DNA of 64,000 nt from Paracoccaceae bacterium (GCA_012103375.1 WLWX01000001.1:310001-374000), one strand, 5' to 3'; numbered from the stretch's first letter, positions 52,584 to 62,344 are shown. Numbers and translations are program-made. The notes: generated by a model from the letters alone, not told the origin.

Positions 52584-53087
52584 ATGGTGGCGCAGGTTCA
52601 TATGATCACCGGCCTTACCGGTGCCGGGAAATCCACCTATGCCGAACGCCTGCGGCGTGATCTTGGCGCGGTGCGCTTTTCCATCGACGACTGGAACGCG
52701 GTGCTGTTTTTTCCCGATCGCGCGCCAACTTCAAGCTTTCAGTGGTTCTATGATCGCGTGCAGCGCTGTTGTAAGCAGATGCGGGCCACGGCCGACCACG
52801 TGCTGGACGCCGGACAGCCTGCGGTCTTTGACTGCGGCTTCACCAACCTGCACTAACGCACAATCTTTTATGATTGGGCGGACGGGTTGGGGGTGCCGGT
52901 CACGCTGCATTACATTGATGTTCCACGCGATATCCGTTGGGATCGGGTCCAGCAACGCAACACCGAAAAAGGCGCAACATTCGCGCTGGAGGTCACGCGT
53001 GAGATGTTCGAATTCATTGAAGACCTTTGGGAAGCTCCGACAGAGGCTGAGATGTCAGCGCGAAACGGTGTTATGATCGGCGCATGA
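52584..53087 (+). pseudogene. AAA/zeta-type P-loop kinase with in-frame stop
   Basis: The P-loop GLTGAGKST (residues 10-18) and SIDDWNAVLF, DAGQPAVFDCGFTN follow the pattern of small AAA-type nucleotide or sugar kinases. An in-frame TAA occurs at 52854-52856 after FTNLH. The same frame continues RTIFYDWADGLGVPVTLHYIDVPRDIRWDRV to the TGA at 53087. Read through it is 167 residues, a normal length. Either a nonsense mutation or a base-call error. It starts 4 bp after the dapA end. Confidence 0.7.
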
Positions 53088-53109
53088 CCTCCGAACGTAA
53101 TTTAGAATC

Positions 53110-53520
53110 ATGCCTGGATATGACCGCGAACTGATCTCTAACGGGAACCCGATGGAAGCGGTTGTTGGGTTTTCCCGTGCAGTCCGGGTTGGTCCATTTA
53201 TCTCGATCGGCGGCACCGCACCGGTGAACGCCGACGGCGAGACGGTCGGCATCGGCGACGTTGCGGCCCAATCGCGTCAATGCCTGACGATCATCAAGAC
53301 TGCCCTGGAACAGGCAGGCTCCGGTCTGCACGATGTCGTGCGCACCCGTGTCATCCTGACAGATATCGAGCGGTGGCGCGAAGCCATTGATGTCAGGAAA
53401 GAGTTTTTTGCTGATGTCCGTCCGGTCGACACGATCATGGCCGTGACCCGTTTCGTGAATCCGGAATGGCTGGTCGAATTCGAGGTCGATGCGATCATTG
53501 CAGGATGGCAGGAACGCTGA
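53110..53520 (+). CDS. RidA family protein
   Basis: 136 residues of the RidA/YjgF/Rid family, which deaminates reactive enamine/imine intermediates of PLP enzymes. FISIGGTAPVNADGE, AAQSRQCLTIIKTALEQAGSGLHDVVRTRVILTDIERW (core named by DVVRTRVILTDI) and FVNPEWLVEFEVDAI match. The Arg of VVRTRV is present. The gene is intact. Its C-terminal two thirds are repeated at 53966-54196. Confidence 0.9.
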   Translation: MPGYDRELISNGNPMEAVVGFSRAVRVGPFISIGGTAPVNADGETVGIGDVAAQSRQCLTIIKTALEQAGSGLHDVVRTRVILTDIERWREAIDVRKEFFADVRPVDTIMAVTRFVNPEWLVEFEVDAIIAGWQER

Positions 53521-53539
53521 CCAACAACGCAACCGGCCT

Positions 53540-53965
53540 TCAGTCCAGCGCGTCGCGCTGTTTTGAGCGCAGATCGCGCAGCGATTCCACCAGAAGCGCG
53601 GTGATCATCCCGAAGCCCAGAAACCCGTTCGCCGCTGCCATCCCGCCCAGCAGCCGCCATGCGAAAGGCAGCTCGCTTTCGGTCAGGCCCAGCGTGGTGA
53701 AGGCCGTGAGCGAGAAATAGACCGAAGCCTCTAACGTGGCGAATATCCCAAGCGCACGCAGGGTGACGGCCCACATCCAGATCGTCGCGCTGAGGATTGC
53801 AACACTCATCGAGCACCGATCAGGCACAGCAAAATCATCACTTTCGGCCCATGGGGTGGGCGGTCAGCGACCAGGGACGCAGCGCGTTGGTCACCTTCCT
53901 CAACGCCCAGTACAGCATGCCGGCAATGACAATCGACCCAAGGATCAAACCGCATGCCGAGGGCA
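53540..53965 (-). pseudogene. Two-helix ion channel protein, damaged first copy
   Basis: The inner part MSVAILSATIWMWAVTL...LTESELPFAWRLLGGMAAANGFLGFGMITALLVESL is intact, but the N-terminal helix reads through indels near 53815 and 53860, and the 5' end is cut off by the duplication junction. No proper start remains. Confidence 0.75.
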
Positions 53966-54196
53966 ATCATCAAGACTGCCCTGGAACAGGCAGGCTCCGG
54001 TCTGCACGATGTCGTGCGCACCCGTGTCATCCTGACAGATATCGAGCGGTGGCGCGAAGCCATTGATGTCAGGAAAGAGTTTTTTGCTGATGTCCGTCCG
54101 GTCGACACGATCATGGCCGTGACCCGTTTCGTGAATCCGGAATGGCTGGTCGAATTCGAGGTCGATGCGATCATTGCAGGATGGCAGGAACGCTGA
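53966..54196 (+). pseudogene. RidA family protein, truncated duplicate
   Basis: Identical in protein sequence to the last 77 residues of the RidA gene (from IIKTALEQAG to AGWQER) but without the N-terminal strands and native start. Created by the tandem duplication. Confidence 0.85.
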
Positions 54197-54215
54197 CCAA
54201 CAACGCAACCGGCCT

Positions 54216-54665
54216 TCAGTCCAGCGCCCGCTGTTTTGAGCGCAGATCGCGCAGCGATTCCACCAGAAGCGCGGTGATCATCCCGAAGCCCAGAAACCCG
54301 TTCGCCGCTGCCATCCCGCCCAGCAGCCGCCATGCGAAAGGCAGCTCGCTTTCGGTCAGGCCCAGCGTGGTGAAGGCCGTGAGCGAGAAATAGACCGAAG
54401 CCTCTAACGTGGCGAATATCCCAAGCGCACGCAGGGTGACGGCCCACATCCAGATCGTCGCGCTGAGGATTGCAACACTCATCAGCACCGACAGGCACAG
54501 CAAAATCATCACTTTCGGCCCATGGGGTGGGCGCAGCGACCAGGGACGCAGCGCGTTGGTCACCTTCCTCAACGCCCAGTACAGCATGCCGGCAATGACA
54601 ATCGACCCAAGGATCAAACCGCTGCCGAGGGCAATCTGGACCACCATATTCGCATCGTTGGGCAT
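54216..54665 (-). CDS. Two-helix ion channel family protein
   Basis: 149 residues from the ATG giving MPNDANMVVQ. Three hydrophobic segments: near 8-28, near 57-77 and near 112-135. Between the last two lies the pore loop FSLTAFTTLGLTESELP, which resembles the Ion_trans_2 filter but lacks TVGYG, so potassium selectivity is not assured. Inner-membrane protein. This copy is undamaged, unlike the copy at 53540-53965. It is divergent to smpB. Confidence 0.8.
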   Translation of the reverse strand: MPNDANMVVQIALGSGLILGSIVIAGMLYWALRKVTNALRPWSLRPPHGPKVMILLCLSVLMSVAILSATIWMWAVTLRALGIFATLEASVYFSLTAFTTLGLTESELPFAWRLLGGMAAANGFLGFGMITALLVESLRDLRSKQRALD

Positions 54666-54750
54666 ATCCGGCTTATCCCGGCGAAGCGCGCGCTGGTCAA
54701 GTCGGCGCCCCATACTGGACTTGCGGCGCGCCAACCCCTAGATCGCCTTC

Positions 54751-55227
54751 ATGGCAAAGCCGAAGGACAATCCGAACTACAAGGTCATCGCCGAAAACCG
54801 GCGGGCACGGTACGACTATGCCATCGAGGAAGACATCGAATGCGGCATCCAGCTTATGGGGTCCGAGGTTAAAAGCCTGCGCCTGAATACCGCGAACATC
54901 GCCGAAAGCTATACCACGGTTGACGAGGGCGAGTTGTGGTTGGTCAACAGCTATATCGCCCCCTATGACCCGGCCAAGACCTGGGGGCATGAGGATCGGC
55001 GCCGTCGCAAACTGCTGGTATCGCAACGCGAACTGGCCAAGATGTGGCAGGCGACGCAGCGCGAAGGCATGACGCTGGTGCCGCTGGTTCTGTATTTCAA
55101 CCATCGTGGTCTGGCGAAGATCAAGATTGCCATCGGCAAGGGCAAGAAGAACCAGGACAAGCGCGAAACCAGCGCCAAGCGAGATTGGCAACGTCAGAAG
55201 GCGCGCCTGATCCGCGACCACGGATAG
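54751..55227 (+). CDS. smpB: SsrA-binding protein SmpB
   Basis: 158 residues. It binds tmRNA and brings it to stalled ribosomes. The oligonucleotide-binding core shows [29 protein letters not shown], named by [13 protein letters not shown], with SYIAPY and the basic tail [16 protein letters not shown]. The ssrA gene itself was not seen in the window. Marks the return to undamaged sequence after the disturbed stretch. Confidence 0.95.
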   Translation: MAKPKDNPNYKVIAENRRARYDYAIEEDIECGIQLMGSEVKSLRLNTANIAESYTTVDEGELWLVNSYIAPYDPAKTWGHEDRRRRKLLVSQRELAKMWQATQREGMTLVPLVLYFNHRGLAKIKIAIGKGKKNQDKRETSAKRDWQRQKARLIRDHG

Positions 55228-55350
55228 ACGAACCACTCCACCAGAACACAATATGTTGATTTTCGGCACCGTCTGGCCCAAAAGGTACCTGTCGGCGCGC
55301 GGGGCGGTGTTCGGCGGTTGATCATTGAGTGACCCCAACGAGGTATCGCT

Positions 55351-55635
55351 ATGGAATTAATCATCGGACTGATTGCCGGGGCCGTGGGCGGCAATGTTGC
55401 AGGCAAGGCCGTGCCAAAGCTTGATATGGGCACGTTGATGAACTCGATCGCCGGAATCGTCGGTGGCGGATTGGGCTCGACCATCATCGGGATGATGGGT
55501 GCGGCGCCCGCCGCGGCTGAAGCGGCCGGCGGTATGGATATCGGTGCAATCATCGGCCAGATTGCCGGTGGCGGCGTCGGTGGCGGCGTGTTGATGGCCG
55601 TGGTCGGCATGATCAAGGGCGCAATGTCCAAGTAA
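55351..55635 (+). CDS. Small Gly/Ala-rich membrane protein
   Basis: 94 residues starting ATG 55351. Glycine-zipper-like hydrophobic stretches (LIIGLIAGAVGGNVAGKAV at the start, AGGGVGGGVLMAVVGMI at the end) suggest two or three packed membrane helices. I know no function. It resembles small inner-membrane proteins seen in marine alphaproteobacteria. The reading frame has normal codon bias and stands alone between smpB and the sulfurtransferase gene. Confidence 0.75.
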   Translation: MELIIGLIAGAVGGNVAGKAVPKLDMGTLMNSIAGIVGGGLGSTIIGMMGAAPAAAEAAGGMDIGAIIGQIAGGGVGGGVLMAVVGMIKGAMSK

Positions 55636-55725
55636 GACACCGTCCGCCCGCGTGACGGACTTGTCCTTGGCCCGGCCTCTGGCTAGGTGGGGGGCAGTGG
55701 TTTCCGGCATGCGAGGCGGCAACAG

Positions 55726-56580
55726 ATGACAGATGATCCCAGGACGCTGGTCTCGACCGACTGGCTGGCGGCCCGGCTGAAAATGCCGGACGTGCGTTTG
55801 CTGGATGCCAGCTGGTATCTGCCGGCAGACGGTCGTGACGGGCGCGCGGAATATGCCGACCGGCATATCCCCGGTGCGCGCTTTTTTGATATCGACGAGA
55901 TTTCCGACAAACGCAGCGCCCTGCCCCATATGGTGCCTCCGGTCGAGTTGTTCATGCCGCGCATGCGCGCCATGGGCATCGGCGACGGGCATCAGGTCGT
56001 GGTCTATGATGGTGCTGGCCTGTTTTCGGCGGCGCGCGTCTGGTGGCTGTTCCGCCTAATGGGCAAGACCGACGTTGCCGTGTTGGACGGCGGCTTGCCG
56101 AAATGGCTGGCCGAGGGGCGCGACGTTACAGACGAAGACCCGATCATCCGGGATCGCCACATGACCGTCAGCCGCCAAAACCGGCTGGTCCGCGACGTCA
56201 CCGAAGTGGCGGCCGCCGCCAAGCTGGGCGATCACGAGATTGTCGACGCCCGCGCACCTGAACGGTTCCGCGGCGATGCGCCCGAACCGCGCGAAGGGCT
56301 GCGCGCCGGGCATATTCCAGGCTCGAAAAACGTGCCTTTCAAGACCTTGCTGAACAGTGACGGCACGATGCGCGCGCCTGGCGAACTCGAAGCGATATTC
56401 CGCAACGCGGGTGTCGACCTGAACAAGCCGGTGATCACCACCTGCGGATCCGGCGTGACCGCGGCGGTTCTGTTCCTGGCGCTGGACCGCATCGGCCACC
56501 GCGATCACGCGCTTTACGATGGCTCCTGGACGGAATGGGGCCAATACCAAGATCTGAAGATAGCCACCGGAGAGGCCTGA
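55726..56580 (+). CDS. sseA: 3-mercaptopyruvate sulfurtransferase
   Basis: 284 residues with two rhodanese domains. The active-site loop CGSGVTA near residue 239 carries the persulfide Cys and is typical of mercaptopyruvate rather than thiosulfate sulfurtransferases. DASWYLP and RHIPGARFFDIDEI lie in the inactive first domain. It moves sulfur from 3-mercaptopyruvate to thiols or cyanide in the cytoplasm. GAGG precedes ATG 55726. The next gene, a transaminase, begins 2 bp after its stop. Confidence 0.93.
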   Translation: MTDDPRTLVSTDWLAARLKMPDVRLLDASWYLPADGRDGRAEYADRHIPGARFFDIDEISDKRSALPHMVPPVELFMPRMRAMGIGDGHQVVVYDGAGLFSAARVWWLFRLMGKTDVAVLDGGLPKWLAEGRDVTDEDPIIRDRHMTVSRQNRLVRDVTEVAAAAKLGDHEIVDARAPERFRGDAPEPREGLRAGHIPGSKNVPFKTLLNSDGTMRAPGELEAIFRNAGVDLNKPVITTCGSGVTAAVLFLALDRIGHRDHALYDGSWTEWGQYQDLKIATGEA

Positions 56581-56581
56581 G

Positions 56582-57766
56582 ATGCTCACCACCCTGCAGG
56601 ACCAGCCACAGGACAAGATCCTGATGCTGGTCAAGATGTTCCGCGACGATCCGCGCAACGATAAAGTCGACCTTGGCGTCGGCGTCTACCGCGATGCCAG
56701 CGGCAATACGCCGGTGATGGCATCGGTCAAAAAGGCCGAGAAGATGTTGTGGCAGGCCGAGCAGACCAAGGCCTATACCGGTCTTGCAGGCGACCCGGCC
56801 TTTGGCGAAGCGATGCGCGGGCTGCTTCTGGGCGACGCTGTCCCGGCAGATCGCGTCGCGGCGGCGGCAACGCCCGGCGGCACCGGTGCGGTACGCCAGG
56901 CGCTTGAGCTGATCCAGATGGCCGCGCCCGAGGCGACGGTCTGGATTTCCGATCCGACCTGGCCAAACCACCCGTCGATCATCAAATACCTCGGCATGAA
57001 GATGCAAACCTACCGCTATTTCGACGAGGCTTCGCGCGGCGTCGATTTCGCCGGGATGATGGCCGATCTGGACGCGGTGAAGCCGGGCGATGTGGTGCTG
57101 CTGCACGGCTGCTGCCACAATCCGACAGGCGCGAATCTGACCGGTCCGGAATGGTCAGCGGTGGCTGACCTGCTGGTTGCGAAAAACGTGACACCGCTGA
57201 TCGACATTGCTTATCAGGGCTTCGGTGACGGGCTGGAGGCGGACGCCGCCGGGACGCGTCTGATCGCCTCGCGTCTGCCCGAAACCCTTATCGCGGCAAG
57301 TTGTTCGAAGAATTTCGGCATCTACCGCGAACGCACCGGCATCCTGATGGCCGTGGCCCCGGATGCGACGGCGCGTGACAAGGCGCAGGCCACGCTTGCC
57401 TATCTGAACCGGCAGAACTTCTCATTCCCGCCGGATCACGGCGCGCGGTTGGTCACGATGATCCTGAACGACGCCGACCTGCGCGCCGAGTGGGAGGCAG
57501 AGTTGGAGGCGGTACGGACCTCGATGCTGGACCTCAGAACGCAGCTTGCGAACGCCTTGCGCGAACGCAGCGGATCGGATCGTTTTGGTTTTATCGCCCA
57601 GCATCGCGGCATGTTCAGCCGGATCGGGGCCACCCCCGAACAAGTGCTGAAAATGCGCGAAGATCACGGCATCTACATGGTCGGCGACAGCCGCATGAAC
57701 ATCGCCGGGCTGAATGCGCAAACTGTGCCGATCCTGGCAGATGCAATTGTGGCGGCCGGGGTCTGA
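56582..57766 (+). CDS. Aromatic/aspartate aminotransferase
   Basis: 394 residues, PLP class I, tyrosine/aspartate subgroup. The sequence begins with DKILMLVKMFRDDPR and VDLGVGVYRD as in TyrB/AspC; HGCCHNPTG and the PLP Lys in SCSKNFGIYRERTG are clear. It transfers amino groups between aspartate or aromatic amino acids and 2-oxoglutarate. Since it is coupled to the mercaptopyruvate sulfurtransferase, it may also transaminate cysteine to mercaptopyruvate (inference). Confidence 0.92.
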   Translation: MLTTLQDQPQDKILMLVKMFRDDPRNDKVDLGVGVYRDASGNTPVMASVKKAEKMLWQAEQTKAYTGLAGDPAFGEAMRGLLLGDAVPADRVAAAATPGGTGAVRQALELIQMAAPEATVWISDPTWPNHPSIIKYLGMKMQTYRYFDEASRGVDFAGMMADLDAVKPGDVVLLHGCCHNPTGANLTGPEWSAVADLLVAKNVTPLIDIAYQGFGDGLEADAAGTRLIASRLPETLIAASCSKNFGIYRERTGILMAVAPDATARDKAQATLAYLNRQNFSFPPDHGARLVTMILNDADLRAEWEAELEAVRTSMLDLRTQLANALRERSGSDRFGFIAQHRGMFSRIGATPEQVLKMREDHGIYMVGDSRMNIAGLNAQTVPILADAIVAAGV

Positions 57767-57858
57767 TCGGGCGCGCAACTGCGACCTGCCTTGCGTCAGC
57801 GGCGCCGTTACGGCGTCGCGCGCCTCTTGACCATCGCCGGGGGAAGGCCACCTATGGC

Positions 57859-59076
57859 ATGGCCCCTCCTATCGCCCGAGCGCCCGTGACAGATCAGCCC
57901 ATCGAAATTTCGGCCCATGCCAGCCTGCACGACATCCCGGCGACGGACTGGGATGCCTGTGCTGCGCCCGATGCCGCGTCGGGCCGTCCACTGGATCCCT
58001 TTACGACCCATCGCTTCCTGCTGGCGCTGGAAGACAGCGGCTCGGTCGGGCCGGGCACGGGGTGGCAGCCGCGTTATCTGAGCGCCAAGATCGACGGGCA
58101 GATCATTGCGGTCGCGCCGCTTTACGCCAAGGGGCACAGCCAGGGCGAGTATATTTTCGATCACAATTGGGCGCATGCATTTGAACAGGCCGGCGGGCGC
58201 TATTACCCGAAGTTGCAGATGACCGTACCCTTCACGCCCGCCACCGGACGGCGATTTCTGATCCGTCCCGGATTGGAAGACCTTGGCCGCGCGGCCCTGA
58301 TTCAAGGCGCGATGCAGATTGCCGAGCAGAACGATCTGTCTTCGGTTCACATCACATTCTGTACCGAGGATGAGGCTGATGCCGGGGCCGGGATGGGCCT
58401 GCTGCACCGCACGACGCAACAATTTCACTGGGTGAACGACGGCTATGGGGATTTCGACGATTTCCTCGCCTCGCTGTCGTCGCGCAAGCGCAAGAATATT
58501 CGCAAAGAACGCGCCACGGCGGCGGCATTCGGTGGTCAGATCGTCAGCCTGACCGGCGATCAGATCCAGCCGGAACATTGGGATGCCTTCTGGGCGTTCT
58601 ATCAGGACACCGGAGCGCGCAAATGGGGCACGCCCTATCTGACGCGCGATTTTTTCCGTATCGCGCATGAGGTGCTGCGTGACGACATTCTGCTGGTTCT
58701 GGCGCTGGCCGATGGCGTCCCGGTTGCCGGGGCGCTGAATTTCATTGGCCGAGAGGCCTTGTTTGGCCGCTATTGGGGCGCCCTTGAAGATCATCCCTGC
58801 CTGCATTTCGAGCTCTGTTATTATCGCGCTATCGACTATGCCATCGAACACGGGCTGGCGCGCGTGGAAGCGGGCGCACAGGGCAGTCACAAACTGGCGC
58901 GCGGCTATCTGCCGGTGGCGACCCATTCGCTGCACTGGATCGCCGAACCGGGGTTTCGCCGCGCGGTGGCCGACTATCTGGCCGCCGAGCGCCGCGCCGT
59001 AGATGAAGAGATTGAGGTGCTGACAAGCTATGGCCCGTTCCGCAAAGTGGATGCGGCCGAGAGAGAGGTGGAATGA
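57859..59076 (+). CDS. FemAB/GNAT-related acyltransferase (COG3146 type)
   Basis: 405 residues. The tandem GNAT fold contains [46 protein letters not shown] and [25 protein letters not shown], named by the [12 protein letters not shown] motif that marks this family. The reaction is not established; it is thought to transfer acyl or aminoacyl groups to peptides or lipids. ATG 57859 follows GGGGAAGG. It overlaps the dehydratase gene by 4 nt. Confidence 0.85.
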   Translation: MAPPIARAPVTDQPIEISAHASLHDIPATDWDACAAPDAASGRPLDPFTTHRFLLALEDSGSVGPGTGWQPRYLSAKIDGQIIAVAPLYAKGHSQGEYIFDHNWAHAFEQAGGRYYPKLQMTVPFTPATGRRFLIRPGLEDLGRAALIQGAMQIAEQNDLSSVHITFCTEDEADAGAGMGLLHRTTQQFHWVNDGYGDFDDFLASLSSRKRKNIRKERATAAAFGGQIVSLTGDQIQPEHWDAFWAFYQDTGARKWGTPYLTRDFFRIAHEVLRDDILLVLALADGVPVAGALNFIGREALFGRYWGALEDHPCLHFELCYYRAIDYAIEHGLARVEAGAQGSHKLARGYLPVATHSLHWIAEPGFRRAVADYLAAERRAVDEEIEVLTSYGPFRKVDAAEREVE

Positions 59077-59342
59077 CTGATGTATCCGAATTCGACGACC
59101 TGCTGGCCAACGGCTGGGTGCTGGACGGCGACAGCACCGGGATCACGAAGACCTTTCAGTTCCGCAATTTTGTCGAGGCCTTCGGCTGGATGACCCGCGC
59201 CGCAATAATTGCCGAAAAAATGAACCACCACCCGGAATGGCAAAATGTGTACCGAACGGTTGAAGTCCGCCTGACCTCGCACGATACCGGGGGTCTGAGT
59301 GAACGGGACAGGAAACTGGCCGAAAAAATGGATGCGCTGTGA
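59073..59342 (+). CDS. phhB: Pterin-4a-carbinolamine dehydratase
   Basis: 89 residues, the normal size. The active-site segment [13 protein letters not shown] carries the His-His-Pro catalytic motif; [15 protein letters not shown] and [13 protein letters not shown] complete the fold. It dehydrates carbinolamine pterin or serves as a pterin-recycling/dimerisation factor. ATGA overlap upstream; TGATG with mscS downstream. Confidence 0.93.
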   Translation: MTDVSEFDDLLANGWVLDGDSTGITKTFQFRNFVEAFGWMTRAAIIAEKMNHHPEWQNVYRTVEVRLTSHDTGGLSERDRKLAEKMDAL

Positions 59343-60407
59343 TGGATAAGATTCTGGGACTGCCGATCGGAACGGATCGTACCGTTGGCGATGTGATCAC
59401 CGGCGATGTGGTGCTGGGCATCGCGCTGAATGTCGTTGCAGCCTTTGTGATCCTGTTTGTCGCGCTGACAATCTCGGGCTGGGTGCGGCGCAAGCTGATC
59501 CGCATCGCGACCGACAACGAAGAACTTGACCTGACGCTATTCTCGTTCCTGGCGAATATCCTGCGCTATGCTATTCTTGCGATGGCGCTGGTGTTCATTC
59601 TGAACCGGTTCGGGATTCAGACAACCTCGCTTGTGGCGGTGATTGGTGCGGCGGGTCTGGCCATCGGACTGGCCATGCAGGGCGCGCTAAGCAGTATTGC
59701 GGCGGGCATCATGCTGGTGATCTTTCACCCGTTTCGGATCGGCGATTTTGTCGAGGTCGACGGGCTGATGGGGACAGTCAAGGATATCTCGATCGTGGCG
59801 ACCGAACTGGCGACGCTGGACAATCTGCAGGTCATCGTGCCGAATTCGAATGTCTGGGGCGCTCCGGATTGTGTTGAAAAACTCCGTTTTAGGGCCTGAA
59901 CGATGATTTTTCTTTCCATGCAGCCCGATCCTAAATTTTTGGCGCGGGGGTCGGCCCAAATCGCCTACATGCGCTCACGCGCAGCCATGCGCTGTCTCGT
60001 GGTCAAAGCTTTCCGACTATTTCGCTTCATAGGTTTTCGCAAGAAATCCGCGACGCTCTGATTTCGGAGTTTTTCAACACAATCCTCCGATCACCAATTA
60101 TTCGGTCTATCCGACCCGACGCGCAGAATGGCTGTTTGGTGTCAGCTATCGGGCAGAACTGAAAAAGGCCGAGCGGATCATACGCGAAACCATCTTCAAC
60201 GACCCCCGCGCCCATGCCGAGCCCGAACCGTTCATACAAGTCAACAACCTTGGTGATTTCTCGGTCGATTTTCTGGTGCGGGTTTGGTGTGATCGCGACA
60301 ATCTGTTCCAGTTTCAGGCCGACATGAAGCGCGCGGTGAAAGAGGCATTTGACGCCGAAGGCATCGAAATTCCCTTCCCGACTCAGACGGTTATCCGCGA
60401 AGGGTAA
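59342..60407 (+). pseudogene. mscS: Small-conductance mechanosensitive channel MscS, split by the 218-bp element
   Basis: Three membrane helices, the pore helix AAGLAIGLAMQGALSSIAAG and the beta domain HPFRIGDFVEVDGLMGTVKDISIVATEL are normal up to VPNSNVWGAP. Copy 6 of the element enters there and ends the chain with [10 protein letters not shown]. The remaining alpha/beta C-terminal part (ITNYSVYPTRRAEWLFGVSY to TVIREG) follows it. Because the duplication is 5 bp, the downstream part is out of frame (+223). MscS relieves osmotic pressure; this copy would lack the cytoplasmic cage. Confidence 0.9.
59867..60084 (-). mobile_element. 218-bp MITE-like element, copy 6 (in mscS)
   Basis: Reverse orientation, perfect 20-bp ends. 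Direct repeat CTCCG at 59862-59866 and 60085-60089, one base longer than at the other sites. Removing the element and one repeat restores the frame WGAPITNYSVYP. Confidence 0.96.
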
Positions 60408-60552
60408 GGGCGGGCGGGCCGGTAAAACCTGGTCGGGGCGAACTTTGATTGATCTCGGATAGAAGCCGGGCGAATGAAAGAGGTTCCGCGACTACCGCCT
60501 CAGGTCGATGATGCCTTTGGGTCTGAGTGTGCGTCCGACGTATCGCCCCGCC

Positions 60553-61041
60553 TCACAACAAATCCAGGATCGCCTGCCCGCCGGTCAGCGCGCAGCCACC
60601 TGTGATATCCTCGGGCTGGAACCGCGTGACAACGCCGTCATCCACGACCATCACATAACGCGACGACCGGTCGATCATGCCCGTCGCTTCGGCAGTGAAA
60701 TCCATGCCGATTGCCTTGGTGAACTTGCTTTGCGGATCGGCCAGCAGGGTAATCCCGGCCGCCGCAGCGCCGGTCACCTCGCCCCAAAATTTCATCACAT
60801 GCATGTCGTTGACCGAAAGCACGATCACCTCGTCCACGCCTTTCGCGCGAATCGCGCCATGCGCGTCGATGATCGTTGGCATATGCGCCGAATGGCAGGT
60901 CGGCGTGAATGCGCCCGGCACCGCAACGACGACGATTTTGCGCCCCGTGGTCAGATCGGCCAAATTTACCGCCTCGGGCTCGTCAGGGCCTTTGCGCACA
61001 AATGTTGCGGCTGGCAGGGTGTCGCCTTCACGGATGCTCAT
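60553..61041 (-). CDS. Peroxiredoxin, Prx5/hybrid type
   Basis: 162 residues. The peroxidatic Cys49 lies in VPGAFTPTCH, the signature of the Prx5 group of peroxiredoxins; a second Cys in GGCALTGG near the C-terminus may be resolving. It reduces hydroperoxides with glutathione/glutaredoxin or thioredoxin. Divergent from the FAD reductase 97 bp away. The 145-bp gap to mscS shows no clear terminator. Confidence 0.93.
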   Translation of the reverse strand: MSIREGDTLPAATFVRKGPDEPEAVNLADLTTGRKIVVVAVPGAFTPTCHSAHMPTIIDAHGAIRAKGVDEVIVLSVNDMHVMKFWGEVTGAAAAGITLLADPQSKFTKAIGMDFTAEATGMIDRSSRYVMVVDDGVVTRFQPEDITGGCALTGGQAILDLL

Positions 61042-61138
61042 TTTCGTGCGCTTTCATTTGTTTCAACTGGACCTTCTGACTGGATATAGACAGGTTCGCA
61101 GGCAAGACCAGCGCGGGATGCGATAGGCGAGGAACCGA

Positions 61139-62344
61139 ATGGCACATTTCGTAATAGTAGGTGGCGGGCAGGCAGCGGCATCGCTGGTGGCGAAACTGCG
61201 GACCGAGGGGTTTGACGGCCAGATCACCCTGATTTCCGCCGAACCGGTGCCGCCTTACCAGCGCCCGCCGCTGTCCAAAGCCTATCTGAAAGGCGAGATG
61301 GAGGAGGCGCGCCTGTACCTGCGCCCGGCCGCTTATTACGCCGATCAGGATATCACGCTGAAACTGGGAGCTGCGGTCACGGCCATTGATGCGTCTGCAA
61401 AGACCCTCACTGTGGGTGATGAGGTGATCGCCTATGATCAACTTGCAATGACCACCGGATCCACGCCGCGCCGCCTTCCTGCGGCAATAGGCGGCGATCT
61501 TAAAGGGGTGTACGAAGTCCGATCACTCGCCGATGTCGACGGCATGCGCCCGGCGTTTCAAGCTGGCCAGCGGCTTTTGGTGGTCGGCGGCGGATATATC
61601 GGTCTGGAGGCCGCAGCCGTGGCCGCCGAACTTGACCTGCAAGTCACCGTCATTGAAATGGCCGACCGTATCTTGCAGCGCGTCGCGTCGCCCGAAACCT
61701 CGGCCTTCATGGCCGATCTGCATCGCAGCCACGGCGTGAAAATCCTGGAGAATACCGGGCTGGACCGGCTGCTGGGCGATGACAATGTGACCGGCGCGCG
61801 GCTGTCCGACGGAACCGAAATTGACGCAGATTTTGCCATCGTCGGGATCGGCGTGACGCCGGGGTCATCGCTGGCAGATGCTGCCGGGCTGACCTGTGAC
61901 AATGGAATTGCGGTGAACGCGCTGGGTCAGACATCTGACCCGTCGATCTGGGCGGCGGGGGATTGCGCGTCATTTCCCTATCGCGGCGGGCGCATCCGGC
62001 TGGAAAGTGTGCAGAACGCCATTGATCAGGCCGAAACCGTCGCAGCAAACATGCTGGGGGCGGAAACCGAGTATGTGCCGCATCCCTGGCTCTGGTCGGA
62101 TCAATACGATCTGAAGCTGCAAATCGCCGGACTGAACACCGGATACGACCAAGTGGTCGTGCGCCAGGTCGGGGATGCACGGTCGCACTGGTATTATCGC
62201 GGGGACAGGCTGATCTCGGTCGATGCGATGAACGACTCGCGCGCCTATATGGTCGCCAAGCGGCTGATCGAGGCGGGTAAATCCCCGGCCCCAGAGGTGG
62301 TCGCCGATCCCGCGACCGAACTGAAGCCGCTGCTGCGCGCGTGA
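61139..62344 (+). CDS. FAD/NAD-dependent ferredoxin or rubredoxin reductase
   Basis: 401 residues of the oxygenase-coupled NADH reductase family. The FAD motif FVIVGGGQAAASLVAKLR opens it, then PYQRPPLSKAYLKGE. The NAD motif LLVVGGGYIGLEAAAVAAEL is near residue 145, and the second FAD site IWAAGDCASFP near 280. The C-terminal domain with WLWSDQYDLKLQIAG is typical. It reduces a small iron-sulfur protein; the partner is not here. The stop overlaps rsmD (GTGA). Confidence 0.92.
   Translation: MAHFVIVGGGQAAASLVAKLRTEGFDGQITLISAEPVPPYQRPPLSKAYLKGEMEEARLYLRPAAYYADQDITLKLGAAVTAIDASAKTLTVGDEVIAYDQLAMTTGSTPRRLPAAIGGDLKGVYEVRSLADVDGMRPAFQAGQRLLVVGGGYIGLEAAAVAAELDLQVTVIEMADRILQRVASPETSAFMADLHRSHGVKILENTGLDRLLGDDNVTGARLSDGTEIDADFAIVGIGVTPGSSLADAAGLTCDNGIAVNALGQTSDPSIWAAGDCASFPYRGGRIRLESVQNAIDQAETVAANMLGAETEYVPHPWLWSDQYDLKLQIAGLNTGYDQVVVRQVGDARSHWYYRGDRLISVDAMNDSRAYMVAKRLIEAGKSPAPEVVADPATELKPLLRA

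Larger units (their letters stand above)
53290..54641. repeat. Tandem duplication of the ridA end plus ion-channel gene
   Basis: The block 53290-53965 recurs at 53966-54641. Base substitutions are almost absent; the copies differ by short indels, for example near 53552/54227, 53813/54485 and 53862/54530. The junction is gggcaat followed by catcaagactgcc at about 53966. Confidence 0.85.
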
